Below are positions 34,070-44,790 of a stretch of 64,000 nt of DNA, piece by piece (the first letter of the stretch is position 1; each line of letters starts with the position of its first letter). A program made the translations under genes and the position numbers. The stretch covers positions 13,149,806 through 13,213,805 of the forward strand of contig OZ029921.1 of assembly GCA_964023275.1 (NCBI GenBank). The letters are read 5' to 3'. The DNA is from Norana najaformis (Eukaryota > Annelida > Clitellata > Crassiclitellata > Hormogastridae). Below the pieces are notes generated by a model. The model had not been told where the DNA came from. It saw only the letters and a program-made list of their open reading frames with translations, and searched no databases.

Positions 34070-34258
34070 TTATTCGCCTTTGTTGTCATTTTTCTTTGGT
34101 GTTGGAACATGGTAGATCGTAGTACCACCCGCAAAGTATCCAACAAAGGCATTAAGAAGCACTGGTAGTGTCACCACAGCCAGGTAAACAGCGCCACTCA
34201 ACCTCAGCAGACCAAAGTAGAATAACATGGCAAGAACGCCACCCTGTGCTAACTCCGA
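34070..34258 (-). CDS. last exon of a multi-pass membrane protein gene
   Basis: The acceptor TTGCTGTTGTCTTTGTAG ends at 34,259, and the exon (63 codons with stop TAA at 34,070-34,072) starts in phase 0. It encodes SELAQGGVLAML, then about 40 hydrophobic residues with two likely membrane helices (FYFGLLRL..., VVTLPVLLNAFVGYFAGG), and a short polar tail YHVPTPKKNDNKGE. Its helices resemble those made by the 60.6-kb exon plus the start of the 48.7-kb exon, both having an LP-containing helix, so this closes the second of two repeated modules. Function unknown. The layout of four helices with AFP after the first and a (A/I)RL(F/Y)G motif before the second recalls TP53I11-like proteins; this is only a topological likeness. 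Confidence 0.85.
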   Translation of the reverse strand, partial: SELAQGGVLAMLFYFGLLRLSGAVYLAVVTLPVLLNAFVGYFAGGTTIYHVPTPKKNDNKGE

Positions 34259-35191
34259 CTACAAAGACAACAGCAATATCTGTAATAAGTTTAACGACTT
34301 CTGCCAAAATGGTGGTCAACATTGGACTGTATCACAGATTGCCACATTAATGGCATAAGAATGCGAAAAAAATTTTATCCTCCATATATCTGAAACCTCT
34401 GAACCTAATGGCTTGAATTTGACCGATGTTATTATGTTGCTGAGATTTTGGCCCCAAAAAAGCTTCACAGCAATCAGAATACTGGTGATGCCCCCTTTGA
34501 CACCTCCATCAACATCTAACATATACAAACTCTGTGCTGTACCTTTAGCTGGTACTGAACTTATATGATTGGTCTACCACCCAAACACCTTGATAGACTT
34601 TTGTACACTAGGGTTCATTTGATGCCTGTCGGTGTAGGGATGTTCCCGGTAGATGGCCGTTCCCTTCCCCAGACTCCGCAAACAACGAGTAGCACACAGT
34701 TTCAAAGGCAGGAAGTGAGGTTCTGTTGTAATGAGATGACGCTGGATGGCAGAGATGACCTGAACAGCACCCTCTGTCGGCACCGTTCACCAAGTGTCTG
34801 GTTCCTTGTTCATTTGGTCTGAGCCCCACTGGAGGCGGTGGCAAGGAGTTTTGGAAAAGACTTCTTGTCTGACCGGTAGGTGTCATCTTGTGGTGAACGC
34901 CATAGGGCGTTCCAACCACAGTTGCAACGAGCAATTTTCAGATCCACAGCAACCTCCAGGGCAAATTCGACCGGCAAGGCCTGTTGACTGGCAGCATCAT
35001 TTTGAACTGAAGTCTGGCAACAAACTCCTCCTTCTTTGAAAGTTCCGTTTTCTTCTTGTTTAGATGAAGACAACAATGATGTCGTGCCCTCTTGCCCTTG
35101 ACTATCTCTTTAGGACCTCACGGCCATCGATTACCATTGACCAAAACATATTTATTACTCGTCCTCGATAGTCCAGGCATCTAAATATGTG

Positions 35192-35193
<2 letters not shown>
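34259..35193. other. intron sequence, nothing recognised
   Basis: On the minus strand this is the 3' end of the 9.1-kb intron between the exons at 43.35 and 34.07 kb. ORFs at 34,565-35,076 on both strands overlap each other; I recognise none and see no splice sites that join them to the gene. Confidence 0.5.

Positions 35194-35253
<60 letters not shown>
35194..35253. repeat. (TA)30 microsatellite
   Basis: Sixty bases of uninterrupted TA. A Tyr/Ile repeat ORF over it is an artefact of the dinucleotide. Confidence 0.97.
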
Positions 35254-35254
<1 letters not shown>

Positions 35255-35555
35255 CCCCTTATTTCCCTTAACTGAAACTACAAGGGCAATTCGTGACAGT
35301 CAAAAACTGACTAAAACCCAAAAACATGGGCAACTGTTGAGAAATAAGCCAATTCTGCTGCACGAGAATTGCCTTTTGCAGGGTTGTAATTAGTTATTTG
35401 TAGGTAAGATTATTTTGTGATCACAATTTCTGTGTTTATGGTGGATTGCATGACATTGTATAATATTAAGTGCCATTTATAAGTCATCTGAGGTTGATTT
35501 GCAGGGTATGAAGTGAATATGAATGTAATTTTTCCACTGATGAGCAAGCACACTT
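35254..35555. other. intron sequence, nothing recognised
   Basis: AT-rich sequence between the microsatellite and the piggyBac-derived copy. No feature seen. Confidence 0.5.
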
Positions 35556-36170
35556 TAACCCTCAACTGCTGACAAGACTTTTCCGCCTAGGCCCTGATGA
35601 GCAATTTTACCGGAAAATGCCCTATTAATTAAACAGTATTTAACTTGTTATAACTCAGTCAGTTCTTGACCTACAGACATGAGGTACCATCATTCTTTAG
35701 CATTTTATCTCCTCTTTTCATCCATAGATCTAGGTTTTGATACAAAAAAATTTTTGGGATACCCAAAGTTGCCCCAAACTGTACCTACCCCATTTTTTAC
35801 TTTTTTCATATTCAAGCCCCTATAGAAAAAATTTTCAGTGACAACATATGTAGTATCAGCACAAAAACCATGCAACACCAGATCAAAAACCTCAAAAGAA
35901 ACTTTGAAAATATTTTCATAAATGAAGAGATACAATAATTTTTAGTATGTAGACCAAAGTTGTAAAAATTGAAGGAAACATAACAAAAAACCCGAAAAGT
36001 AAGAAATTTCTAATTTACCAGATCTTGGTCACTGTTTAACATACAGACATGAGGTTAACATCATTCTTACCATTTTATCTCCTCTTTCAAACCATCTTTC
36101 CAGTTTATAGAGGTACCCATAGTTGCCCCAAACTGTACCCACCCCATTTAAAAACTTTTTTAATGTTCTG
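35556..36170 (-). mobile_element. piggyBac-derived 3' region, two tandem units
   Basis: The reverse complement matches the 3' part of the element at 26.8-28.5 kb, including TACATRCTAAAAAT, ATGAAAATATTTTCAAA and AGATAAAATGCTAAAGAATG. The left edge is TTAA followed by CCCTCAACTGCTGAC (35,556 on), consistent with a piggyBac terminus. The segment CAGACATGAGG...TTTTATCTCCTC occurs at 35,674 and again at 36,044, a 370-bp period close to that of the tandem array at 50 kb. The opposite terminus is not found. Confidence 0.82.
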
Positions 36171-37475
36171 TAGACTGAATCTATGTATATATTCTCGCTA
36201 TGTTTATCAATTCTAATTGATTTTACTATTGTATGAACTGTGCGTATAATTGACATGGTTATGCGTATATTAGAATAAGCATTTGTGTTGACTAACGTAA
36301 TTACTCACTTAAAATGCTTGGCCAGCTTAGGACGTTTAAACTAATCAAAATAGCAAGGCCAGCATAGGCTCTAAAAATATACTAAATACGGGGAACAAAG
36401 GATGGTTTTCTGAACTAATTTTACGGGTGATCAACGAGGATGTTGATGGATTGTTTGATTCGCAATCTGCCATAGTTTGCGAGTCATTACGAAGGAAATT
36501 TCAAACTGATGTTTCGATTGCCAGCCAATCGTGATTTTACTTGTGGGATTTTTGACCAGTGGCGACACGTTGCTATTGGAAGTCGTCAGCCAATGAGGGG
36601 ACACAGTGGACGTGACTCCTTATCGTTTGTAAACAAGCGAGCAGACGACGATTGCATAGAAGGACTATGAAATCGCTGCAAATATTGGTGAAAGAAGCAG
36701 ACGATACTTTCGGCCAATAGGAAACCTTTTGACGGTGGAAGATTCGCTGTGAAAACCGTTGAAATAGTTAGTTCACGGCTGGATTTCGGACTGGAAGGTC
36801 CTTGTTACGATTCAGCGTGACTCCGAGAAATAAGTAATCAGTTGCGGACTTGTCAAGTCGAACTGCATTCTTGAATGATGAGCATATAAAGGCTCATGTT
36901 TTACAGGTAATTAACCTGTGTTTCGGTTGTGAAGTGATTAAGTTTTCGTCGAGAAACTAACGTCAGAAATTCGTGGATTAATTCCATGTAAGTGCGTCGA
37001 AACGGACTTAGTGGCGTGAGTCGAAAGTCTTCGACTCTACAGTGCAACTACATCTCGTCAAGGAACCATTCCATTGGATGGTAACGATCGAATCGTGTGG
37101 ATTCTAATCCTTGAACTGCAAGGAACTCGCTTAAAGTACCTACTACGAGAGACATTCAACCGATGGTCTACAAGGTATGTCGGCATGGTGAATAGAATCG
37201 TTTGTGCAGAGACATCTAGTGGTGAGTGACAATCCAACCATACTACGTCGATGCAAACTCACTGCAACTCACAGTGAAACTGTTTCAGACTTCATCAGAG
37301 TCAGTACACAGGGGTAAAATGGCCATCCACGCTTGTGGGTGGGTAGAACTATAGATTTAGGCTTGATAAGAAGCTGGCCTTAATTAAGACATTGAACTAT
37401 ATAATATATTGAATGATTTACAAGAAGTGACTTTGTTCATTTTTGTTCAATCATACATTATGATACAAGATGGTA
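36171..37475. other. possible solo LTR or unclassified repeat
   Basis: This stretch has fewer AT runs than its surroundings. It has a TATA-like CATATAAAGG at about 36,884 and ends ...ATTATGATACA at 37,469, followed by AGATGGTAGTGGAAA, which looks like the LTR end plus tRNA primer-binding-type sequence of LTR retroelements. I found no second LTR, no gag/pol and no duplicated target, so this is only a suggestion. Confidence 0.3.
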
Positions 37476-39074
37476 GTGGAAAATACGAGCTATTGTAATA
37501 TCATTACAATTTCCGCTAGATATCACATGTTGATTAAGTCTGACCTATAATTATCATATCAGGAGACTAAACCCCAATTAACACGTGTATCTACCTACAG
37601 CCTAAACAAGCTTGTAGGTACCATGAGGTAATGTAAAGTGACTGCATTCTATGGTCACCAGAACTAGACAAGAGAGCATTAGACACAAGGGGGTTACATG
37701 TTCAAACATTTTCTTCCACTTATTTCTGTGCTTAATTATATTATCTGGGTCTAACTGATGTAAGGTTTCAAAAATATAACATCTGCGATAGGCTGAGAGC
37801 AGTCTAGATAATAAGTACACGCCCACTACCATTTCGTCATGACCCCTACAGTACCATTCACTACATACTCGTCTGTATTAGGATAAGTGCATGTTTGTGT
37901 CAGAAGTTTCTATGAAGTAAATTTGATAAGCCATCAGTCTGACTTATTTGTGATTGGAAGGAGATCATGCTGCAGAAGTTTCTGTTCTTACACTAATGAA
38001 TCATCAGTAGGGTGGCCCTTATTTACATGGCAAAAATTAATTGCTAAGCAATATTAAGTATCACCCTTTCAAGATACTGCTTATTATAAAAAATATTGTG
38101 TGCAAATTTTGAGCGAAAACTTTTAATATTTACAGGTCGCTCAATGACCCTAATGTTTAGTCATATAGCGTAAATGGTACAATTAAAAAATGTTTGCCAT
38201 CAGTTTGACTAACTCATGCAAGAAATCAAGCTGCAATGAAAACTACTGTTTTAGTATTTATTTAATAGTCTCGAACCGATACAGAACAGTTTTTAAAATC
38301 AAACTACAGAGCAATTCACTTAAGACGAAAACAGATAGGACAAAATATCACTTAGTACGAAATGAAAACTTAGTCCGTGCCGATGTAAATTAATAATAAC
38401 GTTAAATTATTCTCTTAAGACAAAACTGATAAGACAAAAAGATCAGATATTACGAAAATGATTTTCGGTCCCGTGCATTTATTTCAGAGAAGACATTAGT
38501 CAATGGTCAGAATCTCCTAAGCGCCCTGCAAACTACTTAGGTATCCGCCGCAAATCAATCAGCACATACATTTACATGTACTGTACCCTCGTTCAGAGGC
38601 TTCTCTCTGTCCGAGACCGATTCGGATTCGCTGTCGAAATAGCGTCGCAATGGGATGTATCGGCCTTAGCCCTTCCATAAAACCTGAAAATACCCCTCTT
38701 GCTGCTTCATTGTGAAACAGACTAGTGGTTTACTGACATCCGCATCTAAAAATGGCTGCTAAAGTGCTTAGCCTACCATGATCATCTACAGTTGTGCGTC
38801 ATTTGCTGCTGCATAGTTAGTCATGCAGCCATAACACGTTTTTCGCTGGCATGTTGCGCTTACGTTTGCCTAACGGTTAACAAGAAATTCGGTTAAGATG
38901 AAATGTTTACACTGGTATCCTGTCTTTCGTCTTAAACGACCTAACGGTTAACAAGAAATTCGGTTAAGACGAAATGTTTACACTGGTATCCTGTCTTTCA
39001 TCTTAAACAAACTGCACTGTACTGTATACTGAATGTATAGTATGCAGTATGTTTTTATGGTTTCTTAAATAGCG
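37476..39074. other. intron sequence, mostly unassigned
   Basis: No gene recognised. The phrase TTAAGACGAAA or close variants recurs (38,320; 38,410; 38,890; 38,960), partly within the tandem repeat at 38,869. Confidence 0.5.
38869..39010. repeat. two-copy tandem repeat, 71-bp period
   Basis: CCTAACGGTTAACAAGAAAT and the next 50 bases occur at 38,869 and again at 38,940 with only about three differences. Confidence 0.93.
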
Positions 39075-40015
39075 TTAATTTTCTTGCATCAGGAAGTTTT
39101 CCCAAATCTGTTCAATAATTTGAAGCACATACTGTAACTGTTCTTCACTCAAAGTGCCATGTCTGGGATCATGGCGACATCTCACTGCATGATCGTTGGT
39201 GACTGCTAGTGTGCTGGCGATTACCTCTGCAGCCTTGAACTCGTCCATACTGTTCCACGTATCAAGGTCTTTGTTTAGGAATCCAACCGGCAAGCCCAGC
39301 GTTCCAAATACATTTCTGCTCCACTCTGTCACAAAATCAACAAGTCTTCTGCTGTACCGTTGCCAAATCCACTTCTATGCGTTTCAATGGGTCGTTTGCT
39401 CCTTCTTTCTCTGCTGATGCTTTCAGCATGGCCCTTTTGTGGTCAAGTCCACCTCCGGATCAAAGAGGCTGAGAAGGATCAAATCCTTGGAAAGGTACCA
39501 TAGGTGACTGGCTAACTTGCTTGAAGTAGCTGCACTGATATTGTGATCAGGGTAAGCTGCAGGAAGAGCAGGTCATTCCTAGCTGCTTTGGAAGCCACAG
39601 GTGCCAGGAACCAGCACTTGATGTAAAGTTTTGTGTGAAATATGTTCAAAAGTATCAGTCCCCGAGATTCTCTTGCCGACAGTTTGAACTGCGACCTGAA
39701 GAGCCAAACTTTGATACTGTATATTCCTTTCAACATCCAGCAAGCTTGATGCATCAGCCCAAGGGGTAGGAAGTTTGTCCCATGATTTGGTGTTCTTCCC
39801 CAAAAAAACAAGATTTAGTTGGAGTAGTTCACGGTAGTCCTCACAGGGTTGCTGATCCTGCAGCTGCTGCTCACAGAATACAATGACTTTCTCTCTGACA
39901 TCGATGACCTCAGATGAGGTGAAATCATCGGAGAAGGCATCATTGTATCTTTCTTTGTCAATGGATGACCACTGTTCTTGAAACCGTTTTCAAGACAAGG
40001 ACTTGTGTTCTGTGC
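39075..40015 (-). pseudogene. broken copy of a multicopy repeat-associated protein
   Basis: The minus strand, in two frames, gives EVIDVREKVIVFCEQQLQ (39,910), REKV...DYRELLQLNLVFLG, PTPWADASSLLDVERNIQ (39,740), then after a frameshift IYIKCWFLAP-like sequence with ASKAARNDLLFLQL (39,570), and finally TLGLPVGFLNKDLDTW, EVIASTLAVTNDHAVR, LQYVLQIIEQIWE, with a TAA at 39,075. I recall this arrangement from long repeated proteins in arthropod and other invertebrate genomes, with no known function, probably transposon-borne. Only the C-terminal third is present. It lies within the 9.1-kb intron, on the same strand as the host gene. Confidence 0.6.
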
Positions 40016-41703
40016 CTAGGCCCCATACATACTCCAAAGGTGGCAGCCAATACAAGTTCCATGATACTACTCCAATCGTTCTCAGCGCGTGAGTGTCGGC
40101 TCTGACCGTCTTCTTCTGCTCAGGTCGTCTTTTTTGGCTCTGTTCGTCTTTTTTGGCCGTGATTGTCGCTCAGTGAGGATGTTCATCTTATGTGTTGTGG
40201 CTAGTTAACTGTCTTATATAGGAAGTTGGTTGCGTATGCAAAACACCCGTGTGCAAAAGCACAAATGCGCAAAAGAGCCGTTTGCAACTATGCATTGTGC
40301 AAAGGACTTGTGTGCAAAGAACCTTGTGCAAAAGAGCTGTGTGCACTGGTGGAAAGAGCCTACATAAAGCAGTCATAAATGCATTGTGAAGGAGAGTATA
40401 GAAATGATGTTGTACTAATAGATCATCATGTGCTCAGTTGATTGAGTTACAAATGTCGTAGATTATTACTGCTGATAGTGATTTGTAGATTCATGCGTGT
40501 AGACGAGTTTATGTCGGCAACTGAAGTACTGTTCATTTATAAAATGTTAGAAAATCGTAGACCATGTGCACTTGAGTTAATGCTAGGCTACAAATCAGAC
40601 GAGTCTATAGTTCAAAGCTCAATCTGTTTGACAACTTCAGAAGGTCGCCACTTAGAGAGAGAATGAATTGTTTGAGGGAAGCAGACTGTATGCTAGGGAG
40701 GTGATGGACTTGGGAGGACTGGCCAGAGAAATGCAGAGAGAGGAAGAATGAGAAAGAATAAGAGATGAGGTTGTCAGTTGATGCGACAGGGAGGTCTTGA
40801 AGAAGTTGAAAGCAGTTCATTGGGATGAAAGAGAGCCCAGAAGAGTGATCTAATATTTTCTGCATTAAATAACTGAGAATACATGAACTACAGTAATATT
40901 GAAAATAGAAAAAAACCTTAAGCAACAAAGCTAGGGTATTTTTTAAATAAAAAGTTTCAACTCTGCTAAACAAATATGAGCTCACAACAGTCAAAACTAA
41001 TTTTAACACTAGTTTTCAAGAACACTTTTGAGGAAGAAGTGGTAATGGTACTGCTACAATACAAATTAAACAAGTAAAACAGGAAAACTTTAAGTGCTTA
41101 TACTTTTACAAGCCTTACTGCTGGGCAATTGACCAGCATTAAGGTCTAAACATGTTGGCACTTAACATTTGTTCGTGTTAAATGTGTCACTTACATTGTA
41201 TTGCCAATGTATGTATATATATATATATGTGTGTGTGTGTGTACCTGGGCATTTCAGCACCTCAAGAACATGCTTCTTGAGACCTTAACTGATGTATAGT
41301 TCTAAGAGAATGACAACTTTCTTCTTGAATGAATGATGCTTATGTGGCTGGAATAGGTCTCCATTGGCAGTCCCACCAATTCCCATCTAGGGTTGGCAGT
41401 ATTCAGAGTCCCTGCTCCACATGCATCAAAGAGGAAGAATAACAAAGCGCATTTGCACCACACAATGAAGCTTACCAACCGATCTTTCCAGAGATTGTTC
41501 CATTCCACTGCACTCTTGGGTCTGTGCTGCCCAACAAATTCACAGAAAGCAGACTAAAGAAAACCTCTCCAAATGGATGGACAGTAATTGTGCAAAAAGG
41601 ATCGGCAGCAGACGATGTGCATAGCTCACATAGGCGCTGATATACATTTACTATTCTGGTATCTGTATCATGGTCACTGATGACTGATGATAGTATTTAT
41701 GTT
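40016..41703. other. intron sequence with simple repeats
   Basis: No gene recognised. It holds a degenerate repeat of TGTGCAAARGA-like units (40,237-40,345) and a (TA)n(TG)n microsatellite at 41,209-41,242. Confidence 0.5.
40237..40345. repeat. degenerate GTGCAAA repeat
   Basis: Seven imperfect units (GTGCAAAAGC, GCGCAAAAGAGC, TTTGCAAC, TGTGCAAAGGAC, TGTGCAAAGAAC, TGTGCAAAAGAGC, TGTGCAC) at 11-20 bp spacing. Confidence 0.75.
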
Positions 41704-42465
41704 TTATTTATTAAAGCACTTATAACACATGCAATGTACGTACACCTGAATCTGAGGCGCAGATGTATGGTCGCTAGGGGCCAAGAGGAATTCATGCAAA
41801 AGCCAGGGTGAAATATTTAGTCTTAAGAAGTGATTTAAAAGATGATAGCGAGTTTGCAAGTCAGGCCTTTTGTGGTAGACGATTCCAAATACACGGAGCA
41901 CAGCAGCTAAAGGCACGTGATTCTACAATTGTCCTGAACCTAGGTCCTTGCAACAAACCAGTATCAGAAGAACACAAGAATCTAGGAGGGCGATACGGAG
42001 TCAGCAAAGTATTAAGATAAGATGGAAGGCCAGTGTTCTGAGCCTTAAAAGTCAAGCATGCAATTTTGAACTTAATATGCCACTCAACAGGAAGCCAGTA
42101 AAGTGCACAAAAGGCAATCTAATGCATTTGATGAAGAAGACCATCTAATAGCCCAAGACAGAGTTTTGAATCCTCTGGAACATTTTTACATTAAAAGAGG
42201 ATATATCATATAACACTGTATTTGCATAGTGTACTCGAGAACCAACAAATGCACAAGCCACTGTTTTAGCCATGTCATTACTCAGAGAATGTCTGATGTG
42301 ACGAAATGCCTTGATGTGGTAGAAACAAAACCTGCAAATCAAAGATACGTGTGAAGTTAAAGTGAGCGACTTGTCAATGGTGACACCGAGATTTTTAATT
42401 TTGTCTGATAATGGGATTTTGATTCCTGCAAGGTCAACAGACGAATGCAAAGAGAAAGACTGCAT
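41704..42465 (-). mobile_element. CR1/L2-like LINE C-terminus and 3' end (ATIHLRLRF type)
   Basis: The minus strand gives DKIKNLGVTIDKSLTLTSHV (42,400), FCFYHIKAFRHIRHSL (42,320), AFVGSRVHYANTVLYD (42,230), then LLAGFLLSGILSSK-like frame-shifted sequence, and GPRFRTIVESRAFSCCAPCI (41,920). It ends near 41,704 with repeated ATAAAT-type sequence. A related copy on the plus strand lies at 61,690-61,995. Confidence 0.85.
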
Positions 42466-43353
42466 ATGCTGGTGAGCTGTGAAAAAATTGCCTCTGACTT
42501 ATCATTATCAGATCAAGATCTTTTAAGCAGAACCAAACGTGAAGAGGGAACAAAGTAGCATTCCAATTGCAAAGCCAACAGAGACTCAAGATTCACTCCA
42601 GAAACACAGACTTGTGATTAGCACACATAAAATTTTTTATCAAAAACCATGAAATAATATTTGCAAGTTCAATTGGAACCTAAAGTAAATGGCAATCAAA
42701 AAGTTGGTGCAACACCTAGCAAATCTCAATTCTTAAACCGTGAAGTCTGTCACATCATTTCCATTGACAGTATCCTGTTGTTGAAATTCATCTACTGAAT
42801 TCTTTGCTGCCACTATTTATCACAATAGGCACTTATCTGGTACTGATGCAACAAAACTATCTGCAAATCCAGTAACATGGTGGTTCAGTGGCTTAGTATG
42901 AATCTTAATAGTTTGTTCATCATTATAAGCCATTACCAGTAAGTCAATTTTATAACACACACACATACAAGTAATTCTACAGCATTTTGGTTGTTAACAC
43001 TAATAAATTTTGGTTATTCTGTAATATACCAACTTGTAATACATATTACTGCTTTATTTAATTGCCCAGTAAGACTCAAATAGTGTTTTAAATATCCTTC
43101 AGCCTCAGGACCAAGCCTCAGACGACTATCGCTGACAGAAACATGTAAAACAGAAAATGAACTATTACCTTTCTTACCTCACCTTAACAAAAAGCTGAAC
43201 ACCATATATATTACACTACTGCCAAAATAACATAAATTATAGAAATAGCAAGTGTCTAATATGCATAAAACTAAAATAAGAGACTGCATAAATTGTTAAA
43301 TACTGTAATCAATTATAATGAATGCTGAAATTGCAATATTATTATCTACTAAC
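42466..43353. other. intron sequence, nothing recognised
   Basis: AT-rich, no ORF or repeat recognised, apart from a short ACACACACATACA run near 42,955. Confidence 0.5.
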
Positions 43354-43494
43354 AACAATCCTTGTAAGAAAAAGAGCCTTTTTGTCTCGTTCGTGCAGAA
43401 AGCCAGGAGACTGCAGAGAAACGATTCCATCACCAATGTAGAGCGTCCCAATACTACGAGCCACATGAAGTGCCACTTTGTTGCCTGGTTTCAG
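43354..43494 (-). CDS. membrane-protein gene, fourth exon in window
   Basis: Minus-strand acceptor TTTTTTCTTGCGTATGCAG ends at 43,495, and a GTTAGT donor follows at 43,353. The 141-bp exon is exactly 47 codons, phase 0 at both ends: LKPGNKVALHVARSIGTLYI, then GDGIVSLQ, ending LFLTRIV. It has the same length class and pattern as the exon at 62.35 kb (VAL.xAR..G.xLI...G ... L..(S/T)(K/R)(I/V)), so the two are probably duplicated exons. One membrane helix is likely around SIGTLYIGDGIVSL. Confidence 0.85.
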
Positions 43495-44514
43495 CTGCAT
43501 ACGCAAGAAAAAATTTGCAATTACACTGCAAGAATGCTGCAAATCTTTCTCAGTCAACACAATCTAAACATTTGCCGAGAAGAATAGTAAGAAATAGGTT
43601 GGCATCTCACAAAATTTTGCCAGAAAATCACATTCTACAAGGTAGTGCAGCTAGTGTTAAAGGCCATATGGCTTAAATATAGGATATGGAGCTTTACCCA
43701 CTGTAAATCCGAAACTGATTGACTTGAAATTTGATACGGGTGATTACACTGCTAAGGTCTCTACAGGCACTTCTGGCAACACTTAAAAAATAAACATTTT
43801 TTGCCTTTTATAGTCAGATATTTCTGGGGCTACAACCCATAAGCTTTCACAGATTTTTGTGCAACATAGCTCATTTGATGCCACTTCATGTAGGTGCACG
43901 CCTTTCCAACCTCTGTTTCCAAAAAGGTAAAAACATTCGTCGTTATTGTACATGCCTTTCTAACCTCTGAGTTTCCAAAAAGGTAAAAACATTTACCTTT
44001 ATGGTAAAAAGCATGAAAACTGCATTATTCTGTCCCTCGTCTGCTTTTATGCCCAGAATTTCAAAACTTTTGCACTGAACAATGCCAAAACGTGGAACCA
44101 ATTAAATAACACTGCAAAATTAGACTAAATTTAAATTTGGTATAAATATTTTTCTATAACTTTGACCTAAAATTCTACATCTTAAAATAATAATAAGCAA
44201 GTTAAGAAGAGTGGCTTAAATTTGCAGAGATTATCAACCATGCTTGTGCAATAAACACAGTGGACAAATAGACATGTGGCCACTTTGTGTATGTAAACAG
44301 TTACAAATGAGATTTTAATTAGATCAGAATTTTTAAAGATTTGGAAGAGTACATTGATCACAATTAGTGAGGATTATTAAACAAGCCATTTGGTCTTCAT
44401 TTATTTCCAACTGTTTTCACGGAAATGCTGACAAGATTCTTGTCATAACTGTAAAAGAGATTACTGTAGTGAATCTCTTCTACTTAAAATTCACCTACCC
44501 AATATGTGCAGGTT
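43495..44514. other. intron sequence, nothing recognised
   Basis: There is a near-duplicate phrase around CATGCCTTTCTAACCTCTGA / CACGCCTTTCCAACCTCTGT at 43,907 and 43,955, about 48 bp apart. No gene. Confidence 0.5.
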
Positions 44515-44790
44515 TTACTCTGTGTAATGACCCTGGGCAAGTTGTTTGCACACACCGTGCTTCTGTCACCACGCAGTATAATTTGGTACCGGCATAAGCT
44601 GGAAAGTAAACAGCAAGTCCTGCTTCCAGGACTTCCATGTCCAGGACCTTGGAATTTCCCCATTGCCGGCTCAAGGGTCCACAAAAAAGGAGATGAACGC
44701 CTCTCCTACATATCACTTGTGGAATATGGGATTCTTTACTTTTACTTTAATAGATGTTTGATACTTTACTTTTACTTTATTAGATGTTTA
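44515..44790. repeat. SINE-like repeat, copy 2 (empty site)
   Basis: Continuous version of the repeat that is split at 26,806. Here GGTACCGGCATAAGCTGG runs straight on into AAAGTAAACAGCAAGTCCTG. It ends in a TTTACTTTTACTTTAATAG repeat near 44,740-44,785. Confidence 0.65.

Noticed and set aside
34565..35076. Exon candidates on both strands in the last intron
   Set aside because: Several mutually overlapping ORFs of similar length, none with recognisable sequence or convincing splice sites in frame with the gene.
35187..35393. Tyr-Ile repeat ORF
   Set aside because: Product of the (TA)30 microsatellite.
38869..39010. CRISPR-like array
   Set aside because: Two adjacent 71-bp copies with no spacers; simple tandem duplication in a eukaryotic context.
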